Origin: Bradyrhizobium sp. RP6
Lineage (GTDB): Bacteria; Pseudomonadota; Alphaproteobacteria; Rhizobiales; Xanthobacteraceae
DNA: 58,500 nucleotides
Direction of reading: 5' to 3'
Assembly (NCBI RefSeq): GCF_003837805.1
Contig: NZ_RQIT01000034.1
Span: forward strand, 1 to 58,500
Below the pieces are notes generated by a model that searched no databases, had not been told where the DNA came from, and saw only the letters and a list, made by a program, of their open reading frames with translations. The translations under genes were made by a program, and so were the position numbers. Numbering within the stretch: the stretch's first letter is position 1; each line of letters opens with the position of its first letter. Positions 16,999 to 23,906 of this stretch are shown piece by piece.

Positions 16999-17540
16999 GA
17001 GGGGACGACCTCTTCGCCGCGCAGGAGAGCGATAATGTGCTCGATCGAGAAGCAGATGATCAGGACGCCGGAAGCGATCAGCGGCACGTAGCGGATGACT
17101 TCAGGCAGACCGAGATTGGGGATCTTCACGGTGCCGACCGACGCGCCCAAGATCCAGCCGTTATAGGCCATCGCCAGGCCGAACACGGCCACCAGCACGT
17201 GGATCACGATCTCGATCTTCTCCCGCATGTGATCGGGAACCATGACCAGCAGGCTGTCCATGCCGATGTGGCCGGCATCGCGTACGCCAACCGCGGCGCC
17301 GATCAGCGTGACATAGAGGATCAGGACCAGCGCCAGGTTCTCCGTCCAGGTCGGACTGGAGTTGAGCACGTAACGTCCGAACACCTGGTAGAAGACGATC
17401 GTGACGATCACGAGCAGGCCGGTCACCGACAGATACATCCCCGTGCGCGCGACAGGAGCATTGATCCGCGACAGCAGGCCGGTGGAAGGGCGTGCCGCCA
17501 CGGCCCCCAGTTCGTGGCTTGCGACGTGTGGGTCTGTCAT
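16989..17540 (-). CDS. dctQ: TRAP transporter small permease (DctQ family)
   Basis: This 183-residue protein has four predicted membrane helices. The first begins at MYLSVTGLLVIVTIVFYQVF after a 35-residue cytoplasmic tail, followed by the family motif TWTENLALVLILYVTLIGAAVG. It overlaps the large permease by 10 bp and follows the binding protein by 66 bp, the usual P-Q-M order. It forms the membrane complex with DctM. Confidence 0.92.
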   Translation of the reverse strand: MTDPHVASHELGAVAARPSTGLLSRINAPVARTGMYLSVTGLLVIVTIVFYQVFGRYVLNSSPTWTENLALVLILYVTLIGAAVGVRDAGHIGMDSLLVMVPDHMREKIEIVIHVLVAVFGLAMAYNGWILGASVGTVKIPNLGLPEVIRYVPLIASGVLIICFSIEHIIALLRGEEVVPSWN

Positions 17541-17606
17541 GCCGCGCCTCCTCGCGAGGGTCCGGTGTCACCTCGCAGCGACGCCGGACGAGTTCCCCGT
17601 CGTGGT

Positions 17607-18578
17607 TTACTTCGTGTCCTGGATACGCTTGACGAGGCTCTGGAGCTTCTCGTCGCCGGCGAACTTCTGGTACACCGGCTTCATCGCATCGACGAATTCC
17701 GCCTTGTTCGCGATCGTGACGACCTGAACGCCGGCGGCCTCGACGGTCTTGCGGGATGCCTGCTCACGCTCGTCCCAGAGCTTGCGCATGACGGGCACCG
17801 ATTCCCTGGCCGCCTTGCGGATCATGGCCTGATCGTCCTTGCTCAGCGTGTCCCAGACCTTCTTCGAGATCACGAGAACTTCCGGAGCGAGGGAGTGCTC
17901 GGTAATGTTGTAGAACTTGGCGGCCTCGAAGTGCCGCGAGGATTCGTAGGACGGCCAGTTGTTCTCGGCGGCGTCGACAAGACCGGTCTTGAGCGCGGTA
18001 TAGACCTCGCCATACGGCATCGGCGTCGGGTTGGCACCGAGGCTCTGGATCATGCCGACCCACAGGTCGGACTGCTGGACGCGAATCTTCAAACCCTTCA
18101 GATCCGCGAGCGATTTGACCGGCGCCTTCACGGTGTAAATGGACCGGGCGCCGCTGTCGTAATAGGCAAGACCCACCAGGCCAGCGGGCTCCATCGCCGC
18201 CAGGATCTCGTCGCCGATCGGCCCGTCGAGGACGGTGCGCATGTGCTGCGTATCCCTGAAGACGAAGGGCAGGCACAACGCGATGGTCTCAGGCACGAAG
18301 TTGTTGAGCGGCGATGCGTTGATCCGCATCATGTCGAGCGCGCCGATCTTGAGCTGCTCGATCGTGTCCTTCTCGGAGCCCAGGGCGCCATTCGGAAACA
18401 CCTTCACGCCGAGCTTGCCGCCGCTCGCCGTCGCGAGCTGCTTGCCCATGAACTTGACGGCCTCGACGGTCGGATAGTCGGCGGGATGAATGTCGGCGGA
18501 ACGGAAGTCGCGCGCGGCCGCCAGGGGCGCTGAAACCGCCAGTGCAATGGCTGTGATGATGCCGGTGAGTGTCCTCAT
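17607..18578 (-). CDS. dctP: TRAP transporter periplasmic substrate-binding protein (DctP family)
   Basis: This 323-residue protein begins with a Sec signal peptide (MRTLTGIITAIALAVSAPLAAA). The family core follows: VFPNGALGSEKDTIEQLKIGALDM near 60-80, and LKGLKIRVQQSDLWVGM near 150, in which the arginine is the conserved carboxylate-clamping residue. TALKTGLVDAAENNWPSY follows near 180. The arginine argues that the ligand is an organic acid. It heads the operon dctP-dctQ-dctM-SDR and is divergent from the cyclase gene, with a 25-bp palindrome in the shared promoter region. Confidence 0.93.
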   Translation of the reverse strand: MRTLTGIITAIALAVSAPLAAARDFRSADIHPADYPTVEAVKFMGKQLATASGGKLGVKVFPNGALGSEKDTIEQLKIGALDMMRINASPLNNFVPETIALCLPFVFRDTQHMRTVLDGPIGDEILAAMEPAGLVGLAYYDSGARSIYTVKAPVKSLADLKGLKIRVQQSDLWVGMIQSLGANPTPMPYGEVYTALKTGLVDAAENNWPSYESSRHFEAAKFYNITEHSLAPEVLVISKKVWDTLSKDDQAMIRKAARESVPVMRKLWDEREQASRKTVEAAGVQVVTIANKAEFVDAMKPVYQKFAGDEKLQSLVKRIQDTK

Positions 18579-18722
18579 CTGGGCTTTCCTCCTTGATTGA
18601 TTATGTCGTTATCGGGGCAGATGCTCAGGCCGCCTTGGGTCGCTCCCCTTCTGGTGTGAAGTCAAGCGCCAATGTCGTCCCTAGGGCGGGCGGCATTCTC
18701 TGTCCAAGCCAAATCCGGCATC

Positions 18723-18747
18723 GATCAATGCAGGAGTTGCATCGATC
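18723..18747. promoter_or_regulatory. 25-bp palindrome in the dctP/cyclase divergent promoter region
   Basis: GATCAATGCA and TGCATCGATC form 10-bp arms with one mismatch and a 5-nt spacer. The site is about 145 bp upstream of dctP and 115 bp upstream of the cyclase start. Such a site suits a dimeric regulator shared by both transcripts. No regulator gene is encoded next to it. Confidence 0.4.
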
Positions 18748-18861
18748 TGGCGCAGTTCTTGGAGGCGACGGACCGGGTTGACGTCGCCGGCACGTGACTT
18801 GACCCAACCAATGGAGGCCCCTCAAGATACCGGAGATTCCGGACCATCTCGAGGAATGCCC

Positions 18862-19638
18862 ATGCCGCGGAAGCTGATCGATATCTCGGTGCCGCTCTCA
18901 AACGACGTGACCGCCGATCCGCCGGGCAATCACCCGACGATCCAGTATATCGATCACCAGCAGGGGCTGCCGCGCATGCTGCAGTTCTTCGAGGGCCTCA
19001 AGGCGCAGGATCTGCCGGACGGCCAGGGCTGGGCCGTCGAGCAGGTCTCGCTCTCGACACACAACGGGACGCATCTCGATGCGCCCTGGCACTTCCATCC
19101 CACCATGAACCGTGGCGAGCCATCATGGACCATCGACGAGGTACCGCTCGACTGGTGCTTCCAGCCCGGCGTGAAACTCGACTTCCGGCATCTGCCCGAC
19201 GGCTACGTGGCAAGTGCGGATGACGTCGAGAAGGAGCTCAAGCGCATCGGGCACACGCTGTCGCCGCTGGAGATCGTCGTCGTCAACACCAGCGCCGGCG
19301 CAAAATTCGGCAAGACCGAGTACGTCAATTCCGGCTGCGGCATGGGCTATGAAGCCACCATGTACCTGCTCGAACGCGGCGTGCGGCTGACCGGCACCGA
19401 CGGCTGGAGCTGGGACGCGCCGTTCGTCTACACCGCGAAAAAATACGCCGAGACAAAAGATGCCGGCCTGATATGGGAGGGCCACAAGGCGGGACGGCAC
19501 ATCGGCTATTGCCATCTCGAGAAGCTGCACAATCTCGACCAGCTGCCGTCGACCGGATTCACGATCTCGTGCTTTCCAGTGAAGATCGAGCGCGCGTCCG
19601 CGGGCTGGACCCGCGCGGTCGCCATCATCGACAATTAG
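18862..19638 (+). CDS. metal-dependent cyclase/hydrolase (kynurenine formamidase-like)
   Basis: The chosen start MPRKLIDISVP gives 258 residues. GAGGA at 18851-18855 sits 6 nt before this ATG, whereas the in-frame ATG at 18856 would touch it. The family motif HNGTHLDAPWHF (about residues 66-77) provides the Zn/Mn ligands of the PF04199 cyclase family, which hydrolyses small cyclic amides, isatin or N-formylkynurenine. The later motif GTDGWSWDAPF is typical of a long subgroup of bacterial cyclases. It diverges from the TRAP operon and may act on the imported compound. The end lies 10 bp from the convergent Crp-family gene. Confidence 0.87.
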   Translation: MPRKLIDISVPLSNDVTADPPGNHPTIQYIDHQQGLPRMLQFFEGLKAQDLPDGQGWAVEQVSLSTHNGTHLDAPWHFHPTMNRGEPSWTIDEVPLDWCFQPGVKLDFRHLPDGYVASADDVEKELKRIGHTLSPLEIVVVNTSAGAKFGKTEYVNSGCGMGYEATMYLLERGVRLTGTDGWSWDAPFVYTAKKYAETKDAGLIWEGHKAGRHIGYCHLEKLHNLDQLPSTGFTISCFPVKIERASAGWTRAVAIIDN

Positions 19639-19648
19639 GTCAGGGGCG

Positions 19649-20377
19649 TCACTCGCCGTGAAGGCCGCTCTCGGCGAGTTCGCGCAGTGCGTCCGTATCC
19701 AGCACCACGATGGCGCCGTGCTCGAGGCGAACCCAGTGACGTCCGGCCCAGGCGCGCAATTGCTTGTTGATGCTCTCGCGCGTCATCCCCACCATCTCGC
19801 TGATTTCCTGCTGCGTGATGGCGAGCGTGCCGCTTCCGGAATCGAGCTTGCGCTCTTCGGTGAGACCGAGCAGCGCACTCGCGAGCCGGCCCGGCAGATT
19901 CTGGAGGATCACCTGCTCGACCTGCTGACTGGTCCATCGCAGACGCGCGCATAGCAGCTCGATGAATTTCATCGCCAGCGCCGGCTGGCTCCTGACGAAG
20001 GGCAGGAAGTCCCGGCGGTCGATGACGTAGAGCTCGCAATTGGTGTTGGCGGTCGCGTCCGCCGACCTGGGAGCCCCGTCGAGCACCGCGATCTCGCCGA
20101 AGATTTCGCCCGGACCGATCAGATTGAGGATGGCGTTCCGTCCGTCGGGCGACGAGGACGAGATCTTCACTGTCCCCGCGACCACCGCGAACAGGTTGTT
20201 GCCGGGATCGCCCTTGGCGGCGATCGTTGCGCCGCGCTTGACGGTGGTGTGCTTGGCGTAGCGGCAGAGCTGATCGAGCGCCTCCGGCTCCAGATCCGCG
20301 AAGATCGGGTGCTTGCGCAGAACCGATAATTTGCTGCCCGCCGACTGTCGGGGATCGCCGGTCTTGTCCTGAGGCAC
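19649..20377 (-). CDS. Crp/Fnr-family transcriptional regulator without an iron-sulphur motif
   Basis: This 242-residue protein has a cyclic-nucleotide-binding-like beta-roll (about 25-140), with GDPGNNLFAVVAGTVKI and GEIFGEIAVLDGAPRSADATA. A Crp-type helix-turn-helix lies at about 190-215 (TQQEISEMVGMTRESINKQL). It has no N-terminal cysteine cluster and its recognition helix lacks the E-xx-SR pattern of FNR/FixK. It should therefore read a different DNA site and a different signal, perhaps a cyclic nucleotide, from the FixK1 protein encoded 0.5 kb away. There is no FixK box in its upstream region. No target can be assigned. Confidence 0.88.
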   Translation of the reverse strand: MPQDKTGDPRQSAGSKLSVLRKHPIFADLEPEALDQLCRYAKHTTVKRGATIAAKGDPGNNLFAVVAGTVKISSSSPDGRNAILNLIGPGEIFGEIAVLDGAPRSADATANTNCELYVIDRRDFLPFVRSQPALAMKFIELLCARLRWTSQQVEQVILQNLPGRLASALLGLTEERKLDSGSGTLAITQQEISEMVGMTRESINKQLRAWAGRHWVRLEHGAIVVLDTDALRELAESGLHGE

Positions 20378-20611
20378 GCCGCGGGGCTCCTAAGACTACG
20401 AGGCACTGGGTTCCTGCGTAGTCAACGTTATCAGGCTTTTCAACCGGAAAGCACGCGCGCGATTTGAGGCAAATGCCACGTTAAGGCCGGGTACAGCCGA
20501 AAATTCACATCCAAAGGATGCGCGGATGTGTATCGATCCATGCAGAGTTGCAGGCAGCGCAAGCTGTGATTGCGTTGAGCTGCCGCCGAGGGCCAGCGGA
20601 CCTGAGGCGTG

Positions 20612-20740
20612 TCAGCGCTTGGAATCGGGATCGAGCCGACCCGCGCTGGTTTGCCGGTCTGCCCAAGCCAGAACGACGGCGAATGCGACGAAGATCACGA
20701 CGACGACAACGGTCACCAGCAACGCGTCAGCGGGCATCAT
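20612..20740 (-). CDS. small single-span membrane protein, 42 residues, behind a perfect FixK/FNR box
   Basis: I found this frame by reading the gap between the two Crp-family genes. The start ATG is preceded by GGGAGGAGC, a strong ribosome site. The protein opens MMPADALLV, continues as one hydrophobic helix (about residues 5-25, valine-rich, ending VVLAWAD), and ends in a short basic-acidic tail with RLDPDSKR. A perfect TTGATCGGGATCAA box lies 52 bp upstream of the start. Small one-helix proteins of this kind often join respiratory oxidases or other membrane complexes, but I do not recognise the family. The protein is probably real because the ribosome site, frame, hydrophobicity and promoter element agree. 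Confidence 0.68.
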   Translation of the reverse strand: MMPADALLVTVVVVVIFVAFAVVLAWADRQTSAGRLDPDSKR

Positions 20741-20791
20741 GCTCCTCCCGGATTGTTTGTGCCATTATTTTGCGGCGCCGGGCCCGCGTCA

Positions 20792-20805
20792 TTGATCGGG
20801 ATCAA
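20792..20805 (-). promoter_or_regulatory. perfect FixK/FNR box TTGATCGGGATCAA upstream of the 42-residue protein
   Basis: The 14-bp site matches the FNR/FixK consensus TTGAT-N4-ATCAA exactly. It is 52 bp before the small-protein start codon, which would place it near -40 of a class II promoter. It also lies 29 bp beyond the fixK1 stop. Confidence 0.8.
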
Positions 20806-20820
20806 ACGCCCCGAGGGCGT
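20806..20820 (-). terminator. short hairpin after fixK1
   Basis: ACGCCC-CGA-GGGCGT is a perfect 6-bp stem with a 3-nt loop, 14 bp beyond the fixK1 stop. On the minus strand it is followed by only TTT and then the FixK box. It may weakly separate fixK1 transcription from the small-protein promoter. Confidence 0.35.
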
Positions 20821-20833
20821 CGTGGACAGGAGG

Positions 20834-21547
20834 TCAGGCTGCAGCCATGGCCTCGACGCGAGCCGGATCGAGCAGGCTGATGCCACCCTGAATGATCTCG
20901 ATCACGCCCTGACGCTCCAGTTTGGTGAAGGTGCGACTCACGGTTTCGATGGTCAGGCCGAGATAATCGGCGATGTCCTGACGGCTCATCGGAAGCGGCA
21001 CCGTGTCGGAGAGCCCCTTGAGCGCGACCAGCCGCTCGCGCCAGCCGAGCAGAAAGGTCGCGACCTTCTCGTCGGCCGAACGTCGGCCGAGCAGGACCAT
21101 ATGGTCGCGAGCCTGGCTCAACTCGCGAATGGCCAGCTCATTGATTCGCCTGAGCAGCTGCGGCCGATCCTCGATGAAACGGGTGAAGGGCGCTTTTGCG
21201 AATTGGCACACGGTCACCGCGCCGATGGCATCGGCCGAGAAGTTGTGCCGGCCGGATAGATTCATCCCCAGAAAGTCACCGGGCAGGGCAAAACCGACGA
21301 TCTGCCGCCGGCCGTCGGGCAGCAGCTTGTACAGCCGCATGACGCCTTCGAGAACGTTGTAGAACGAGGTCGTGATGTCCTCCTCGGAAAACACGGTCTC
21401 GCCCGAGCTAAAATGGACGCGGCGGCCGAGATGCTCGAATTCCCTGAGCTCGGCCGCATCCAGCGACGAACAAACCGCAGCTCCGCGGACGGCGCAATCG
21501 TCGCAAAAATGTCCGTTCGGCTCAATCGTGACCACGGAAGGCTTCAT
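20834..21547 (-). CDS. fixK1: FixK1/FnrN-type oxygen-responsive transcriptional regulator
   Basis: This 237-residue Crp/Fnr protein has the FNR-type cysteine cluster C15, C18, C26 and an internal C114 (VTVCQFAK), the pattern that holds the oxygen-labile [4Fe-4S] cluster. The helix-turn-helix (about 187-210) contains ETVSR at 201-205, the E-xx-SR signature that reads TTGAT half-sites. Length and cysteines match Bradyrhizobium FixK1, as distinct from cysteine-poor FixK2. In B. diazoefficiens fixK1 is transcribed through the FixLJ-FixK2 cascade (established knowledge). A FixK box at 21631-21644 upstream is consistent with that. It probably shares targets with FixK2 on the boxes in this island. 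Confidence 0.86.
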   Translation of the reverse strand: MKPSVVTIEPNGHFCDDCAVRGAAVCSSLDAAELREFEHLGRRVHFSSGETVFSEEDITTSFYNVLEGVMRLYKLLPDGRRQIVGFALPGDFLGMNLSGRHNFSADAIGAVTVCQFAKAPFTRFIEDRPQLLRRINELAIRELSQARDHMVLLGRRSADEKVATFLLGWRERLVALKGLSDTVPLPMSRQDIADYLGLTIETVSRTFTKLERQGVIEIIQGGISLLDPARVEAMAAA

Positions 21548-21630
21548 CCACCGCTCCTCGCGCCGGCTGTCCCCGACACCAGGCCGACTCCACCGCGCGG
21601 CTGCATTTTACTGCATCGCGCCACAGCCGA

Positions 21631-21644
21631 TTGACTCAGATCAA
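21631..21644. promoter_or_regulatory. FixK/FNR box TTGACTCAGATCAA between fixK1 and the cytochrome c gene
   Basis: The site fits TTGA-N6-TCAA with one departure from TTGAT-N4-ATCAA. It lies 58 bp before the cytochrome c start and 84 bp before the divergent fixK1 start. It could drive both, with the cytochrome at the more usual distance. Confidence 0.75.
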
Positions 21645-21701
21645 ATTTGAGTGGCATCCCAGTCTTATTCTGCCTCCACAGTTCGACGGGATCACCTTTC
21701 C

Positions 21702-22019
21702 ATGCTGCAAAGCGCACTGCGTCACGGCCTGATAGGGCTGCTTCTGATTACGCCTGCGCTTGCGGCCCCGACCGCCGAACAACGCGGCAAGGCTTTTGCA
21801 CGGGCCAATTGCGCACGCTGTCACGCCATCGACCGCGTCTCCAGAAGTCCGGTCGAGGCCGCGCCTCCGCTACGGACCCTGCATCGCCGCTATCCGATCG
21901 ACAGCCTTGGTGAGGCGCTGGCCGAGGGGATCTACACCGGTCATGCCGACATGCCGGTCTTCGAGCTCAATCCGGACCAGATCCACGACCTCCTGTCCTA
22001 CCTGAAAACGCTGGAATAG
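21702..22019 (+). CDS. small periplasmic c-type cytochrome
   Basis: From the start MLQSALRHGL the protein has 105 residues. A Sec signal peptide is cleaved near ALAAP (residue 22), and a single haem motif C37-A-R-C40-H41 follows. The likely axial methionine is M84 in HADMPVF. It resembles short class I cytochromes that shuttle electrons in the periplasm. The upstream FixK box indicates induction under low oxygen, where it could feed a high-affinity oxidase or a nitrogen-oxide reductase (inference). The frame extends 17 codons further upstream, but that part is not signal-like. It converges on the mlaD-like gene with a 6-bp gap. Confidence 0.85.
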   Translation: MLQSALRHGLIGLLLITPALAAPTAEQRGKAFARANCARCHAIDRVSRSPVEAAPPLRTLHRRYPIDSLGEALAEGIYTGHADMPVFELNPDQIHDLLSYLKTLE

Positions 22020-22025
22020 TCGGCC

Positions 22026-23129
22026 TCACACAGTCTGCACGGTCCATCCGATCAGTTCCTTGACGATGCGCGCGAAGGCCGCATCGAAGGCGGCGACGGC
22101 CGCAGCCGGCTCGACCTTGTCGAGCCTTTCGCTGGTCTCAATGAGGCGCGAGGCGATCACCTTGCCGTTCTTGTCGATGATCCGCGCCGACAGTCCGATC
22201 TCGACCCGAGTCTCACCCTCCGTGGCGATCCGGAAGCGCCGGATATCGATCAGAAGCTGGTAGTCCGCCTGCCCGAGGTCCGTCGTGCGCAGCGGGGCGT
22301 GAGCGATGTCGTAGTTCTCGAAGCTGTCGATCAGGCGCGCCTGCACCAATTTCGGAATGCTGTCAGCCCAGAGGAAATCCCCAAAGCCCGGCCTGTCCCC
22401 GGCGGGCGCAAACAGCATCCGCTGGGTCTGCAGCATTGCGACCGCTGTCGGTTCGGGAATCGCCAGTGAGGAGGACAGCGTCTTGCCGGCCGGCCCGAGG
22501 CTCCGCGGTGTGTGCAGGTCGTAGGTGACCTTCTGCGCGGGCGTGCCGCCGCCGGTCATCTTCTCGAGTCCCGCCAGAATGCCGTCGATCTTGCCGGTGT
22601 TGCGCGCGAGCCCGTCGGAGAAGGTCTTGAAATTCGCAATGGTGTCCTTCAGGGGACCGGAATTGTCCTGAAGCACCGTGTCGACCCGCCGCAGCGCGTC
22701 GCGCGCCGCCTGCGTCATGCTCTGGCCGGCGCCCGCCTCCGCAATCAAGGTCAAGGGCTCGCCGGATCTGGCGACGATCACGCCGCCCTCCAACGTCACC
22801 ACGGGCACGCCGGTGAGGCCCTGGAATTCGAGGCCGACCTTGGTGTCGGAACGGACCGGCGTCGCAGTGGCAACCGAGATCGTCGCATTGACGAAGCGCG
22901 GATTGTCCGGCGCGAGCCCGAGCTGGGTCACCTCACCAACGCGAATGCCGTTGAACAGCACGCCGGCGCCGACCAGGAGGCCGGGCACCGGCCCCTGGAA
23001 TTGCACGTGGTAGTTCGTGCGCGGCCCGATGCCGCCGGTGTTGTTCAGCCAATAGACGAAGCCGAACACCGCGAGGATCGCGGCCAGCACGAAACTGCCG
23101 ATCAGCACGTAGGGAGCGCGGGTTTCCAT
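22026..23129 (-). CDS. MCE-domain protein fused to a PqiC/YmbA-like auxiliary domain (MlaD-like)
   Basis: This 367-residue protein has an N-terminal membrane anchor (VLIGSFVLAAILAVFGFVYWL), one MCE domain (about 36-120, with GLLVGAGVLFNGIRVGEV and GLTGVPVVTLEGG), and a helical stretch (about 130-195). The C-terminal domain (about 205-365) has the look of the ABC-type transport auxiliary lipoprotein family (PqiC/YmbA, DUF330): an ADSIPKLVQARLIDSFEN segment and a final AAVAAFDAAFARIVKELI helix. In most bacteria that domain is a separate outer-membrane lipoprotein. Here it lacks its own lipobox and is tethered to the MCE protein. It is the last gene of mlaE-mlaF-mlaD and would help move phospholipid between the membranes. 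Confidence 0.85.
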   Translation of the reverse strand: METRAPYVLIGSFVLAAILAVFGFVYWLNNTGGIGPRTNYHVQFQGPVPGLLVGAGVLFNGIRVGEVTQLGLAPDNPRFVNATISVATATPVRSDTKVGLEFQGLTGVPVVTLEGGVIVARSGEPLTLIAEAGAGQSMTQAARDALRRVDTVLQDNSGPLKDTIANFKTFSDGLARNTGKIDGILAGLEKMTGGGTPAQKVTYDLHTPRSLGPAGKTLSSSLAIPEPTAVAMLQTQRMLFAPAGDRPGFGDFLWADSIPKLVQARLIDSFENYDIAHAPLRTTDLGQADYQLLIDIRRFRIATEGETRVEIGLSARIIDKNGKVIASRLIETSERLDKVEPAAAVAAFDAAFARIVKELIGWTVQTV

Positions 23130-23132
23130 CTC

Positions 23133-23906
23133 TCATCTCATCTCGTGTTGCAGCATCTGCGAGCGCTTGCCGTGGAAATAGGCGCGCACCCAGGGATGCT
23201 CGGATTGCAGCAATTGGCGCATCGGCCCGATCGCCACGATCTTGCCGTCGGCGAGCGCGGCGACGCGGTCGCAGACCGTGGTCAGGCTCGCGAGGTCATG
23301 GGTCACCATGAACACGGTCAGCTCCAGCGTCCTTTGTAGCGTCTTGATCAGCACGTCGAATTCGCCGGCGGCGATCGGATCGAGGCCCGACGTCGGCTCG
23401 TCCAGGAACAGGATCGGCGGATCGAGCGCGAGCGCACGCGCCAGCGCCACGCGCTTGGTCATGCCGCCGGACAGCTCCGCCGGATATTTGTCGGCGTCCT
23501 CGGCGCGCAGGCCGACCATTTCGAGCTTGGCGATCGCGATCTCGTCCATCAGCTCCTGCGACAGGACGAGATTCTCGCGGAGCGGAAACTGGACGTTCTG
23601 GCGCACCGTCAGCGAGGAGAACAGCGCGCCTTGCTGGAACAGGATGCCCCATGCCATCGCTGCGCCTCGACCGTCGCCGCCCGCGGATTGCCCCATGACC
23701 TCGATGGTCCCGCCACGGCGCGGGATGAGGCCGATGATGGTCCGCATCAGCACCGACTTGCCGCCGCCGGATGCCCCCACAAGCCCGAGGATCTCGCCCC
23801 GGCGAACGTCGAGCGACAGATGGTCGAGCACGGTCTGACGACCGAAGCCGACCACGAGGTCACGGACGCGAATCGCAAACTCGTCTTGCGGTCCGTCCAT
23901 CGTCAC
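23133..23906 (-). CDS. mlaF: MlaF-like ABC transporter ATP-binding protein
   Basis: This 257-residue ATPase has Walker A GASGGGKSV (about 40-48), a Q-loop in ILFQQGALFSS, signature LSGGMTKRVALARAL and Walker B PILFLDEPTSGLDP, then HD in VMVTHDLAS. These are the features of the MlaF branch that powers MCE lipid transport. The GTG start shares a GTGA overlap with the mlaE stop, so translation is coupled; an ATG six nt downstream is an alternative. The mlaD-like gene follows after 3 bp. Confidence 0.93.
   Translation of the reverse strand: MTMDGPQDEFAIRVRDLVVGFGRQTVLDHLSLDVRRGEILGLVGASGGGKSVLMRTIIGLIPRRGGTIEVMGQSAGGDGRGAAMAWGILFQQGALFSSLTVRQNVQFPLRENLVLSQELMDEIAIAKLEMVGLRAEDADKYPAELSGGMTKRVALARALALDPPILFLDEPTSGLDPIAAGEFDVLIKTLQRTLELTVFMVTHDLASLTTVCDRVAALADGKIVAIGPMRQLLQSEHPWVRAYFHGKRSQMLQHEMR

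Noticed and set aside
20526..20795. Plus-strand open frame of 89 codons opposite the 42-residue membrane protein
   Set aside because: The translation is low-complexity and lacks a ribosome site and family features. The minus-strand frame has a strong ribosome site, a transmembrane helix and a promoter box.
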